Assembly: GCF_029637605.1 (NCBI RefSeq)
Contig: NZ_CP121261.1
Span: forward strand, 4,154,001-4,218,000
Origin: Achromobacter spanius
GTDB taxonomy: Bacteria; Pseudomonadota; Gammaproteobacteria; Burkholderiales; Burkholderiaceae_B
DNA length: 64,000 nucleotides
Reading direction: 5' to 3'
Part shown: positions 34,879 through 43,720 of the stretch, one piece after another
Numbering within the stretch: position 1 is the first letter of the stretch
Layout of the letters: each line of letters starts with the position of its first letter
Notes under the pieces: model-generated
Told to the model about the DNA's origin: nothing
Databases searched by the model: none
What the model saw: only the letters and a program-made list of their open reading frames with translations
Program-made: the position numbers and the translations under genes

Positions 34879-35757
34879 ATGTTGTTGATGTCCGCCATCG
34901 TCAGCGGCCTGGGTCTGGGAAGCATGTACGGGCTGATGGCCCTGGGCTTCTACCTGACCTACGCCGTGTCGGGAACGGTGAATTTCGCCCAGGGCAGTTC
35001 CATGATGCTGGGCGCCGTGCTGACCTATACGTTCGTCCAGACCCTGGGCTGGCCGCTGGCACCCGCGCTGTTGGTGGCGCTGGCGCTCTGCGCCCTGTAT
35101 GGGCTGGTGGTCGAGCGGCTGGCGGTGCGGCCGTTCGCCAGCCGGGGCTCCAACGCCTGGCTGATGTCGACGGTAGCGCTGGGCATCGTGCTGGACAACG
35201 TCGTGATGTTCACCTTCGGCAAGGAGCCGCGCAGCCTGCCTTCGCCCTTGGCGCAAGCCCCGCTTGAAATCGGTGGCCTGGGGCTGGGCGTCTACCCGCT
35301 GCAACTGCTGATTCCGCTGGTCGGGCTGACGCTGGCCGCCGCGCTGCACACCCTGTCGCGCCGCACGCGCTGGGGCGTGGCGCTGCTGGCCGTGGTGCAG
35401 AACCCGAACGCCGCGCGGCTCATGGGCATCCCCGTGCGCCGCGCCATCATGGCCGCCTTCGCCGTGTCCACGCTGTTTGCGGGCGTGGCGGGCGCGCTGG
35501 TGGCGCCGCTGTTCAACGTGCAGGCGGACATGGGCACGCTGTTCGGCTTGAAGGCCTATGTGGTGGCCATTCTGGGCGGCATCACCAGCGCCTGGGGCGT
35601 GATGATCGCGGGCCTGCTGTTTGGCGTGGTCGAAGCGCTGATCACCGTGAACCTGGGCTCCGGGTACACCCACATCATCAGCTTCACGCTGGTGATCGTC
35701 ATGTTGGCCGTGCGTCCGAACGGATTGTTCGGCCGCGCCGATGTCAGGAAGGTCTGA
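34879..35757 (+). CDS. Liv-type ABC transporter permease (LivH-like)
   Basis: A 292-residue inner-membrane permease with about eight hydrophobic segments. GSMYGLMALGFYLTYAVSGTVNFAQGSSMMLGA is the LivH opening block, and the cytoplasmic coupling loop is VVQNPNAARLMGIPVRRAIMAAF. It starts 27 bases after the binding protein gene, and its stop overlaps the ATG of the fusion gene by one base (TGATG). It pairs with the LivM-like part of the next protein. Confidence 0.93.
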   Translation: MLLMSAIVSGLGLGSMYGLMALGFYLTYAVSGTVNFAQGSSMMLGAVLTYTFVQTLGWPLAPALLVALALCALYGLVVERLAVRPFASRGSNAWLMSTVALGIVLDNVVMFTFGKEPRSLPSPLAQAPLEIGGLGLGVYPLQLLIPLVGLTLAAALHTLSRRTRWGVALLAVVQNPNAARLMGIPVRRAIMAAFAVSTLFAGVAGALVAPLFNVQADMGTLFGLKAYVVAILGGITSAWGVMIAGLLFGVVEALITVNLGSGYTHIISFTLVIVMLAVRPNGLFGRADVRKV

Positions 35758-38249
35758 TGAATAAGCGACTTGCATCGCGCCGGCTGTGGCTGGCGCTCTA
35801 CGCGCTGCTGGCCGTGGCCGCCCTGGTTCTGGCGGCTACCGTCAATGGCTATTACGTCTTCGTGCTGGGCAACGTGGCGCTGCTGGCGTTGGCTGGCATC
35901 GGTTTGAACGTGCTGCTGGGGCTGACCGGGCAGATGTCGTTCGGCCACGCGGGCTTCTACGCCATCGGTGCCTACACCGTGGCCATCCTGACCGGCCAGG
36001 CGGGTTGGAGCTTCTGGCTGGCGTGGCCCGCGGCGGCTGTGGTGGCGGGCGCCTTCGGACTGCTGCTGGCCTTGCCCGCGCTGCGCGTGAAGGGGCCGTA
36101 CCTGGCGATGATCACCATCGCCTTTGGCTTCATCGTGGAACACGCGCTGATCGAAGGCGGCGACGTCACGGGCGGGCAAAACGGCATCATGGGGATCGCA
36201 CAGCCCTCGCTGGCTGGCATCGGCGGCGACCGGGGCGTGGCGATGCTGGCGATCGTGGCCGTGTTCGTGGCGCTGGCGGCATACGCGCTGCTGTCGCGCG
36301 GCACCTGGGGCGCAGCCATGCGCGCGGTGAAAGACAGCGAGACCGCCAGCGAATCCATCGGCATCAATCCCTTGATGGTCAAGACGGTGGCGTTCATGGT
36401 GTCGGCGGCGGTGGTGGGCTTGGCGGGCGGGCTCTACGCGCCGCAGACCGGCATGATCACGCCGCACAACTTCAATTTCATGCAGTCGATTCTGTTCGTG
36501 CTGGCGGTAACGCTGGGCGGCGCGGGGTCCCTGGCCGGGCCCTTGCTGGGCGCGGTGGTGGTGGGTCTGCTGCCCGAACTGCTGTCCAGCCTGGAGGAAT
36601 ACCGCCTGCTGTTCTTCGGTGTGTTCCTGCTGGTGGTGCTGTGGGCGGCGCCGGATGGGGTGGCAGGCTTGCTGTCGCGCTGGCGTCGCAACGCGGCGGG
36701 CCAGGCGCTTGCACCGCGCCATGGCGGCGGCATGTCGATGGGCGGACGCGCCGGGCGCGTGCTGCGCGCCAATGCGCTGACCATGACGTTTGGCGGCGTG
36801 CGCGCCGTCCAGTCCGTGTCGTTCAACGTGCCGCCCGCCGCCATCACGGCGCTGATCGGCCCCAATGGCGCGGGCAAGTCCACCGTCATCAACATGCTTA
36901 GCGGCTACTACCAGCCGACCAGCGGCGCGGTGTCGCTGGGCGACACGCCACTGGCCGCCCTGCCCGCCTATCGCGTGGCGCGCGGCGGCATTGCCCGCAC
37001 CTATCAGACCTCGCAGTTGTTCGACACCTTGACCGTGGAAGACAACGTGGCGCTGGGCATGGTGCGCGGCCGTTTGGGCGGGCTGCTGGGATCGCGCCGC
37101 TACCTGGCACCAGACGTACGCGAACGCGCGCGCGCCCTGCTGGCGTTCTGCGGCTACGAAGGCGCGCTGAACATCCCCGCCGCCGACCTGCCGCACGTGG
37201 ACCGGCGGCTGGTGGAAATTGCCCGCGCGCTGGCTACGGACGCCGACATCCTGCTGATGGACGAACCGGCCGCGGGCCTGTCGCGCGAAGACAAGACGCG
37301 CCTGGCCGGTCTGTTGCGGCGCATCGCCGAAGCGGGCGCGGGCGTGCTGCTGGTCGAACACGACATGACGCTGGTGATGGGCGTGTCCGATCACGTCGTG
37401 GCCATCGACGCGGGCCGCGAACTGGCCAAGGGCAACCCGGCCGAAATCCAGCAGTCGCCCGCGGTGCGCCAGGCGTATCTGGGCGACGACAGCGCACGGC
37501 GCGCGCCGGCCGCGCGGCAACGTCCGGCGGGCACGCCCGTGGCGCCCGAGGTGCTGGGCGTGGGCAACCTAGTCACCGGCTACGGGGCGAATCCCGTGCT
37601 GCACGGTATCGACCTGCAAGTGCGCCAGGGCGAGATGGTGGCGCTGCTGGGGGCCAACGGCGCGGGCAAGTCGACCTTGATGCGCACGCTGGCGGGGCTG
37701 CATCGGCCCGCGCAAGGCGGCATGCATTTGCAAGGGATGGAACTGAACAACCTGGCCGCCGACCGCATCGTGGCGCGCGGCCTGGTGCTGGTGCCCGAAG
37801 GGCGGCAAGTGTTTCCCGGCTTGAGCGTGCTGGACAACATCCGGCTGGGCGCCTTCCTGCATCCCCAGGACCGCGAGGCCCGCGTCGAGGAAATGCTGAC
37901 GCGCTTTCCGCGCCTGCGCGAACGCCTGCATCAGCGCGCCGGCCTCTTGTCGGGCGGCGAACAGCAGATGCTGGCGATCGCGCGCGGGCTGATGGCCAAG
38001 CCGGTGATCCTGCTGCTGGACGAGCCGTCGCTGGGCCTGGCGCCCAAGATCATTGATGAGCTGTTTGAAGCGCTGGACCGCCTGCGTGCGGAATCCATGA
38101 CGATTCTTCTGGTGGATCAGATGGCGGCGCTGGCGCTATCGTTGGCGGACCGGGCGTATGTGCTGGAATCGGGACGCGTGGCGGCTCAGGGGTCGGCGGC
38201 GGAGATTGCGCAAGACGGCGCGTTGGCTCGGGCGTATCTGGGCGCGTAA
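35757..38249 (+). CDS. LivM-LivG-LivF fusion: permease plus two ABC ATPases in one chain
   Basis: An 830-residue fusion of three normally separate subunits. Residues 1-310 are a LivM-like permease (GIGLNVLLGLTGQMSFGHAGFYAIGAY; loop RAVKDSETASESIGI). Residues 335-580 are a LivG-like ATPase (GPNGAGKST, LLMDEPAAGLS). Residues 600-830 are a LivF-like ATPase (GANGAGKST, LSGGEQQMLAIARGL, LLLDEPSLGLAPK). The signature of the first ATPase reads LPHVDRR where LSYGD/LSGGQ is usual, so its glycine is lost. The second is canonical. The frame is continuous with no sign of assembly error. With the LivH gene it makes a transporter with only two membrane-bound polypeptides. Confidence 0.93.
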   Translation: MNKRLASRRLWLALYALLAVAALVLAATVNGYYVFVLGNVALLALAGIGLNVLLGLTGQMSFGHAGFYAIGAYTVAILTGQAGWSFWLAWPAAAVVAGAFGLLLALPALRVKGPYLAMITIAFGFIVEHALIEGGDVTGGQNGIMGIAQPSLAGIGGDRGVAMLAIVAVFVALAAYALLSRGTWGAAMRAVKDSETASESIGINPLMVKTVAFMVSAAVVGLAGGLYAPQTGMITPHNFNFMQSILFVLAVTLGGAGSLAGPLLGAVVVGLLPELLSSLEEYRLLFFGVFLLVVLWAAPDGVAGLLSRWRRNAAGQALAPRHGGGMSMGGRAGRVLRANALTMTFGGVRAVQSVSFNVPPAAITALIGPNGAGKSTVINMLSGYYQPTSGAVSLGDTPLAALPAYRVARGGIARTYQTSQLFDTLTVEDNVALGMVRGRLGGLLGSRRYLAPDVRERARALLAFCGYEGALNIPAADLPHVDRRLVEIARALATDADILLMDEPAAGLSREDKTRLAGLLRRIAEAGAGVLLVEHDMTLVMGVSDHVVAIDAGRELAKGNPAEIQQSPAVRQAYLGDDSARRAPAARQRPAGTPVAPEVLGVGNLVTGYGANPVLHGIDLQVRQGEMVALLGANGAGKSTLMRTLAGLHRPAQGGMHLQGMELNNLAADRIVARGLVLVPEGRQVFPGLSVLDNIRLGAFLHPQDREARVEEMLTRFPRLRERLHQRAGLLSGGEQQMLAIARGLMAKPVILLLDEPSLGLAPKIIDELFEALDRLRAESMTILLVDQMAALALSLADRAYVLESGRVAAQGSAAEIAQDGALARAYLGA

Positions 38250-38498
38250 GAGGCTCCGCAAGGCCATCGGTGCGGGCGGAGTGGCCGGGCGCTTAGATCC
38301 GTTTCGCACCTGCGCGCGGGCTGTGGGAATCGGCACAATGTATAAGCGGGTTGTTGCCGGCCAGCGGCACGACAACCCAGCCGTTGAATCGCGAAGCTGC
38401 TGAAGTCGGTGAAGTCGGTGCAATTTCCGCCGCGCGCCGTATAAACGCTTTCCGGACCCGTCAGGGCCGGAAGGCTTTTCCTTTTCTTGAAGAGAGCC
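38250..38498 (+). other. 249-bp gap between transporter fusion and amidase genes
   Basis: No gene seen. It holds a 9-bp tandem GAAGTCGGT (twice, about 38403-38420) and a hairpin TTCCGG...CCGGAA (38450-38472) followed by GGCTTTTCCTTTTC. The hairpin could be a weak terminator or a processing site that lowers amidase expression relative to the transporter. Confidence 0.5.
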
Positions 38499-40031
38499 AT
38501 GCCAGCACAAGCCCCCACCGACCTGCATTTTCGAGACGCCCGCGAACTGGCCCGCGCCATCCGTGACCGTGAACTGAGCTCGCGCCAGGTCACCGCCCAC
38601 TTCCTGGACCGCATCGAACGCGCCGCGCCACTGGCGGCCTTCAGCGAGGTCACCGCCGAACGCGCGCTGGCCCAGGCCGACGCGGCCGACCGGCTGCTGG
38701 CCGCGGGCATGCTGCTGGGGCCCTTGCATGGCGTGCCGGTGGCCGTAAAGGACAGCATCCAGTGGCAGGGCACGCCCACCACCGGCGGCTCGCAGGCGCG
38801 GCGTGGCGTGATCAGCACGGAAACCTCGACGGCGGTGCGCGCACTGGCGGCGGGGGGCATGGTGATCCTGGGCAAGACGCGCATGACGGAATTCGCGTTT
38901 GGGCTGTCGGGCCAAAACCCCACCCAGGGCACGGCGCGCAACCCGTGGGATGCAAAGGTAGCCCGCGCCCCCGGCGGTTCTTCAAGCGGCGCGGGCGTGG
39001 CAGTGGCGGCTGGCCTGACGCCCATCGCACTGGGTGGCGATACCGGCGGTTCCGTGCGCGCGCCCGCGGCGCTCAATGGGTTGGTGGGCTACAAGCCATC
39101 GTCGGGCCTGATCAGCCGCGCGGGCTGCCTGCCGCTGTCGGACACGCTGGATGTGCTGGGCCCCATTGCCTGCAGCGTGGCGGACGCCCGGCTGCTGGCG
39201 CAAATACTTGCCGGACCGGATGTGGACGACCCCGCCACCTTGGCGTTGCCCGCGTCCTGCGTCACCGCGCTGCGCCACCCCGTGGCGCGCCGAGTCGCCG
39301 CTGACGCTCCCGCCTCCGTCCCCTCGGCCACCGCTACCGCCTCCACCTCCGCCGGTGCTGGTACTCCCCCTACTGCCTCCTCTTCCTTAAGCGTTCCCAT
39401 TGTTGTCGCCGTCTTGCCGCCGCAAGCCTGGCCTGCACCACTATCCGACGCCGCCATGCAGGTCTGGCATCAGATGCAAGAGCGCCTGGCGCATGCCGGC
39501 CTGACCCCCACCCCCTGGCATCCGCCCGCGGCGCTGTCGTTTGCCCGCATGGCGGACGACAACTCGCTGGTGTTGGCATACGAGGCCTATCGCTACTTCG
39601 GCGCGCTGGCCGAAAACCCCGCCGCGCCCTTGTGGGAAGTGGTGCGCGCGCGCATCGCGGCGGGCGGCCGGATCGCGCAGGCAGACTACGAAGCCGCGCT
39701 GATTCGGCGGCAGGCCGACATGGCGGCATTCGCTGGCGCCCTGCAGGGGCTGGACGCCCTGCTGATGCCCGCCTGCGACCAGGCCGCGCAGCCGCTGGAT
39801 GCCGAAGACGTGCGGCATGCGGGCCTAGGCAAGCTGCTGCGCCCCGCCAATTTCCTGGGCGCGGCCGCCATCGCCCTACCCGCTGGATTCGACGCCGACG
39901 GCATGCCGATCGGCGTGCAACTGCTGGCCCCCGCAGGCCACGACGCCACGCTGCTGGACTGCGCGGCAACGCTGGAACCGGTGCTGGCGCCGACGCAACA
40001 AACGCCCGATATGTCAGTGTGGGACCTGTAG
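38499..40031 (+). CDS. Amidase signature family hydrolase
   Basis: A 510-residue amidase-signature enzyme hydrolysing a C-N amide bond. The Ser-cisSer-Lys triad is present: Lys in VAVKDSI, Ser in APGGSSSGAG and in GGDTGGSVRAPAA. ATG 38499 is chosen; a TTG four codons earlier (38487) is possible. Residues about 265-305 are an unusual Ala/Ser/Thr/Pro low-complexity insert (39301-39395), pyrimidine-rich at the DNA level. The stop codon TAG (40029-40031) is provided by the end of inverted-repeat copy 2. It probably releases ammonia from the compound imported by the upstream transporter. Confidence 0.92.
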   Translation: MPAQAPTDLHFRDARELARAIRDRELSSRQVTAHFLDRIERAAPLAAFSEVTAERALAQADAADRLLAAGMLLGPLHGVPVAVKDSIQWQGTPTTGGSQARRGVISTETSTAVRALAAGGMVILGKTRMTEFAFGLSGQNPTQGTARNPWDAKVARAPGGSSSGAGVAVAAGLTPIALGGDTGGSVRAPAALNGLVGYKPSSGLISRAGCLPLSDTLDVLGPIACSVADARLLAQILAGPDVDDPATLALPASCVTALRHPVARRVAADAPASVPSATATASTSAGAGTPPTASSSLSVPIVVAVLPPQAWPAPLSDAAMQVWHQMQERLAHAGLTPTPWHPPAALSFARMADDNSLVLAYEAYRYFGALAENPAAPLWEVVRARIAAGGRIAQADYEAALIRRQADMAAFAGALQGLDALLMPACDQAAQPLDAEDVRHAGLGKLLRPANFLGAAAIALPAGFDADGMPIGVQLLAPAGHDATLLDCAATLEPVLAPTQQTPDMSVWDL

Positions 40032-40334
40032 GATGGGTGCAGCGCGCGAACCAGGTCGTTAGAAAACCAACCTAGTTCGCGCGAAACCCATCAAGCAACG
40101 GTGGAATTCTGAAGGGCAGCGGCAAGAACCCAAGGGTTCTGAAGCGGCGTCGTCGATAACGTACAAGGGTTTTGAAGCCGGGTCGTCGAAAACGCCCAAA
40201 GCTTCTGTAGCCAGGCCATCAAAACCGCGGTGGCTTTTAACCATTGCGGCGTCATGCCATCGGCGGGTGATGGGTTGCGCGCGATCGGCGGTGGCGCAGT
40301 GGTGGAGAGTTTTGCGCGCTTCACCCATCCTACG
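40028..40334. repeat. Nested inverted-repeat element, copy 2
   Basis: 307 bp with ends GTAGGATGGGTGCAGCGCGC (40028) and the complement of CGTAGGATGGGTGAAGCGCG (40315-40334). Internal partners GCGCGAAACCCATCAAGC (about 40079) and GATGGGTTGCGCGCGATCG (about 40268) let each half fold. The spacer holds a 33-bp tandem repeat. It lies between convergent genes, the amidase and metK, and begins inside the amidase stop codon. Confidence 0.92.
40131..40229. repeat. Three 33-bp tandem units inside element copy 2
   Basis: Units at 40131-40163, 40164-40196 and 40197-40229 begin CAAGGGTTCTGAAGC, CAAGGGTTTTGAAGC and CAAAGCTTCTGTAGC. A decayed unit precedes them (about 40100-40130). The other two element copies do not carry this tract. 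Confidence 0.88.
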
Positions 40335-40358
40335 TGCCCAGCACTTCCTCCCATAAAA

Positions 40359-40391
40359 AACGCCCCTGCCATTGTTCATGGCAGGGGCGTT
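40359..40391 (-). terminator. Rho-independent terminator of metK
   Basis: Perfect 14-bp stem AACGCCCCTGCCAT (40359-40372) with ATGGCAGGGGCGTT (40378-40391), 5-base loop. Read on the minus strand it is followed by a T-run (plus-strand A6 at 40355-40360). It lies 21 bases after the metK stop. Confidence 0.95.
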
Positions 40392-40411
40392 CTTCATGAA
40401 GATTCGCTGTT

Positions 40412-41575
40412 TTACAGCGCCTTCTTCAATTCCTGAACCTTGTCCGTGGCTTCCCACGAGAACTCCGGCTCGGAACGGCCAAAGTGGCCGTAGGCGGCGG
40501 TCTTTGCGTAGATCGGGCGCAGCAGGTCCAGCATGTTCACGATGCCCTTCGGACGCAGGTCGAAGTGCTCGCGCACCAGCTTGGCGATCTGATCGTCGGG
40601 GATCACGCCCGTGCCTTCGGTGTAGACCGTGATGTTGATCGGTTCGGCCACGCCGATGGCGTAGCTGACCTGCACCTGGCATTGGCGCGCCAGGCCGGCG
40701 GCCACGATGTTCTTGGCCACGTAGCGGGCCGCGTAGGCAGCCGAACGGTCAACCTTCGACGGATCCTTGCCCGAGAATGCGCCGCCACCGTGCGGGCATG
40801 CGCCGCCGTAGGTGTCGACGATGATCTTGCGGCCGGTCAGGCCGCAATCGCCTTGCGGGCCGCCGATGACGAAGCGGCCGGTCGGGTTGACCAGGAACTT
40901 CGTTTGCGGCGTGATCAGGCCTTCGGGGAAGCTCGGCTTGATGATGTCTTCGATCACCGCTTCGCGGATGGTCTCTTGCGTGACTTCCGGCGCATGCTGG
41001 GTCGACAGCACCACGGTATCGACTTCCGCCGGGCGGCCGTCGATGTAGCGGAAGGTCACTTGCGACTTGGCGTCCGGGCGCAGCCACGGCAGGCGGCCGT
41101 CCTTGCGCAGTTCGCTCTGGCGCTGCACCAGGCGGTGCGCATACCAGATCGGGGCGGGCATCAAATCAGGCGTTTCGTCGCAGGCATAGCCGAACATCAG
41201 GCCTTGGTCGCCCGCGCCTTGGTTCAGATAGTCTTCCGAGCTGCGGTCGACGCCTTGGGCGATGTCGGGCGATTGCTTGTCGTAAGCAACCAGCACCGCG
41301 CAGCCCTTGTAGTCGATGCCGTATTCGGTGTTGTCGTAGCCGATGCGGCGGATGGTGTCCCGCGCAACCTGGATGTAATCCACGTTGGCGGTGGTGGTGA
41401 TTTCACCAGCCAGCACGACCAGGCCCGTGTTGCACAGCGTTTCGGCTGCAACGCGCGCGTTGGGGTCCTGCGTGAAGATGGCGTCGAGGATCGAATCGGA
41501 AATCTGGTCGGCAACCTTGTCGGGGTGCCCTTCGGAGACGGATTCGGAAGTGAAGAGAAAATCGTTATTGGCCAC
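40412..41575 (-). CDS. metK: S-adenosylmethionine synthetase
   Basis: A 387-residue enzyme making SAM from methionine and ATP. Blocks seen are [57 protein letters not shown] (phosphate loop region) and [27 protein letters not shown]. The start is GTG at 41575 with AAGGA 7-8 bases upstream. The leader directly before it has a compact hairpin. Full length. SAM produced here feeds methyltransferases, and the SAH formed is handled by ahcY 19 kb away. Confidence 0.97.
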   Translation of the reverse strand: MANNDFLFTSESVSEGHPDKVADQISDSILDAIFTQDPNARVAAETLCNTGLVVLAGEITTTANVDYIQVARDTIRRIGYDNTEYGIDYKGCAVLVAYDKQSPDIAQGVDRSSEDYLNQGAGDQGLMFGYACDETPDLMPAPIWYAHRLVQRQSELRKDGRLPWLRPDAKSQVTFRYIDGRPAEVDTVVLSTQHAPEVTQETIREAVIEDIIKPSFPEGLITPQTKFLVNPTGRFVIGGPQGDCGLTGRKIIVDTYGGACPHGGGAFSGKDPSKVDRSAAYAARYVAKNIVAAGLARQCQVQVSYAIGVAEPINITVYTEGTGVIPDDQIAKLVREHFDLRPKGIVNMLDLLRPIYAKTAAYGHFGRSEPEFSWEATDKVQELKKAL

Positions 41576-41584
41576 AGATGCGTC

Positions 41585-41640
41585 CTTAGTGTCCGGCCTT
41601 ACCGGCGCATAGGTTCACGAGGCGCGTTGCACCCCGGACT
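41585..41640 (-). promoter_or_regulatory. Structured metK leader
   Basis: On the minus strand AGTCCGG pairs with CCGGACA around an inner GGTGC/GCGCC helix, ending two bases before the ACTAAGGA ribosome-binding region of metK. The arrangement could mask or expose the ribosome-binding site. I cannot assign it to SAM-I, SAM-II, SMK or SAM/SAH classes by motif. Confidence 0.45.
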
Positions 41641-41850
41641 GCATGACATACGCTATCTGGGCGCGACGCTTTAGCGGATTTGGCAAAGGCCGCGCATAGC
41701 GCTTTACCCTTGCCGTCGCCCCGCAAGTTGTCGGTTAACTCGGCGACTGGACGGATTTTAAGCGAAAATGCCGTTCTTATGCTCGCGGCGGGGGTATGAA
41801 CATATTCCCGAACACCGGCATAACCCTGCCCGTCCTTTTCTATTTGCCGC

Positions 41851-42753
41851 ATGCTGCTCGCCCTGTTCCGACTTTTCGCCGCCCTGCCGCTACCCGTTGC
41901 GCACGCCCTCGGCCGCGCGGCGGGCCTGGCCGTGTACGCCTGGCCGGGCAAGTATCGGCGGCGCCTTCAGGCCAATGCCGCGCAAGCCGGCTACCCCGGC
42001 GCGGCCTTCGCCCGCCAGGCCGCGGCCGAGACCGGCGCCATGATTCTTGAGAACCCGCGTGTCTGGTTCAAGAACGAGGAAAGCCTGGCCCAAGTGGTGT
42101 CGGACGATAACGAGGTGGTCGACACCGCCCGGGCCGAAGGGCGCGGCATCCTGTTCCTGACCCCGCACCTGGGCTGCTTTGAAATCACCGCCCGCTATCT
42201 GGCCCGCCAGATGCCCATGACGGTCATGTTCCGCCCCCCGCGCAAAGACGTGCTGGCCCCCTTGCTGGAGACGGCGCGCAACAGTTCCGCCGTCAACGCC
42301 GTCCCGGCCACCATGCAGGGCGTGCGGGAATTTGTGCGCGCGCTGCGGCGCGGCGAATCCGTGGGCATGCTGCCCGACCAGGCGCCCAGTGTGGGCGACG
42401 GCGTATGGGTTCCGTTCTTTGGCCGGCTGGCCTACACCATGACGCTGCCCAGCAAGCTGGCCACGCAAACCAACGTCCCCATCATCCTGACCGCCGGAGA
42501 ACGCCTGCCGCGCGGCAAAGGCTGGCGCATCCACTACGTGCGCGTGCCCGAACCGCTGCCGGCCGAGCCCGAAGCCCAGGCGGCGCTCATCAACGCCGCG
42601 ATGGAAACGCTGATTCGACGCTGCCCCCAGCAGTACCTCTGGAGCTATAACCGCTACAAGACGCCGCGCGGGGCGCCTCCGGCCCCTGACGCCAACGCCG
42701 ATGCCGATGCCGATGCCGATGCCGATGCCGACAGCGTTCGGCAGGCCCGCTGA
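41851..42753 (+). CDS. Lipid A acyltransferase LpxL-like (first copy)
   Basis: A 300-residue inner-membrane acyltransferase of the HtrB/LpxL family, adding a secondary acyl chain to lipid A. An N-terminal hydrophobic segment (LFRLFAALPLPVAHALGRAAGLAVYAW) anchors it. The H-x4-(D/E) catalytic motif is TPHLGCFE (about residues 108-115), with MLPDQAPSVGDGVWVPFFGR downstream. The C-terminus ends in an Asp-Ala repeat from a GCCGAT hexanucleotide tract (42697-42732). The following lpxL-like gene starts 30 bases later; the tandem pair before dapF matches the Bordetella lpxL1/lpxL2 arrangement. Confidence 0.92.
   Translation: MLLALFRLFAALPLPVAHALGRAAGLAVYAWPGKYRRRLQANAAQAGYPGAAFARQAAAETGAMILENPRVWFKNEESLAQVVSDDNEVVDTARAEGRGILFLTPHLGCFEITARYLARQMPMTVMFRPPRKDVLAPLLETARNSSAVNAVPATMQGVREFVRALRRGESVGMLPDQAPSVGDGVWVPFFGRLAYTMTLPSKLATQTNVPIILTAGERLPRGKGWRIHYVRVPEPLPAEPEAQAALINAAMETLIRRCPQQYLWSYNRYKTPRGAPPAPDANADADADADADADSVRQAR
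42697..42732 (+). repeat. GCCGAT hexanucleotide tract at the 3' end of the first lpxL gene
   Basis: Five perfect GCCGAT units followed by GCCGAC, encoding (Ala-Asp)6. In frame, so copy-number changes alter only tail length. Confidence 0.95.
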
Positions 42754-42783
42754 CCGTTCCCGCCCGGCCCTTTCCCCAAAACG

Positions 42784-43674
42784 ATGACAGATTCAAAGAC
42801 GCGCACGCTGGTTTCCCTGTTGAAGTGGTTCGGCCGCATCAAGCCATCGACCCGCCTGCGCATCGGCGCCGTGCTGGGCTGGCTGGCGCCACGGCTGGCG
42901 AAGTCACGGGCCCGTATCGTGCGGCGCAATATTGAACTGTGCTTTCCCGACCAGCCGGAATCGGTGCGCGAGCAATGGGTGGCGGACCACTTCCGGGCCT
43001 TGGCGCAATCCATCGTGGACCGGGGCGTGCTCTGGTACGGCACCCCCGAGGCCATCAAGGACATGGTCACGCAGACCGGCGCCGAACGCATCAACGAACT
43101 CACCGCCCAGGGCCGCCCCGTGATTTTGCTGGCGCCCCACTTCATTGCGCTGGACGCCGCCGCCACCCGCCTGACCATGGAAGTGCCCAGCGCCGCCACC
43201 ATGTACACGCCGCAAAGCGACCCGCACATCGATGCAGTCGTGGCCGCCGGCCGGGCCCGCTTCAACGAGGTGTTCCTGGTCAGCCGCAAGGACGGCGTGC
43301 GCGACCTGATCCGCCACCTGCGCGCGCCGCGCCCGGTCTATTACCTGCCCGACATGGACTTCGGCCGCCAGGGGTCCGTGTTCGTGCCCTTCTTCGGCGT
43401 GCAGGCCGCCACGCTGCTGGCCACCGCCCAGCTTGCCCAGAAATGGAACGCCGCCGTGCTGCCCATCGTGGGTTTCTGGAACCCCGAGACCGGCCGCTAT
43501 CACATAGACGTCCTGCCTCCGCTTGAAGATTTCCCCGGCGCGGCCTCCCTGGAAGACGCCACCGCCCGCCTGAACCGCGAGCTGGAATCCTGGGTGCGCC
43601 GCTGCCCCAGCCAGTACTACTGGGTCCATCGCCGCTTCAAGACCCGCCCGCCCGGCGAAGCCAAGCTCTATTGA
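42784..43674 (+). CDS. Lipid A acyltransferase LpxL-like (second copy)
   Basis: A 296-residue paralogue of the preceding enzyme. The catalytic motif is [10 protein letters not shown] (H-x4-D, about residues 117-122), with [20 protein letters not shown] as the second conserved block and [18 protein letters not shown] at the end. In B. pertussis the two adjacent enzymes acylate different positions; which specificity this one has cannot be read here. The ATG at 42784 has little ribosome-binding sequence, so expression may depend on coupling to the upstream gene. Confidence 0.92.
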   Translation: MTDSKTRTLVSLLKWFGRIKPSTRLRIGAVLGWLAPRLAKSRARIVRRNIELCFPDQPESVREQWVADHFRALAQSIVDRGVLWYGTPEAIKDMVTQTGAERINELTAQGRPVILLAPHFIALDAAATRLTMEVPSAATMYTPQSDPHIDAVVAAGRARFNEVFLVSRKDGVRDLIRHLRAPRPVYYLPDMDFGRQGSVFVPFFGVQAATLLATAQLAQKWNAAVLPIVGFWNPETGRYHIDVLPPLEDFPGAASLEDATARLNRELESWVRRCPSQYYWVHRRFKTRPPGEAKLY

Positions 43675-43720
43675 CCCCGCCCTGGCTTCCCGCGCCCGAA
43701 TAATGGGCGATAATCCAGCG

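Noticed and set aside
33616..35775. A 719-codon minus-strand frame opposite the ABC transporter genes
   Set aside because: Arg/His/Gln-rich composition typical of antisense GC-rich frames; the plus strand has clear transporter proteins.
40059..40682. A 207-codon minus-strand frame across the metK end and repeat copy 2
   Set aside because: It is out of frame with metK and passes through the metK terminator and the 33-bp tandem repeats, whose 11-residue periodicity explains its repetitive protein.
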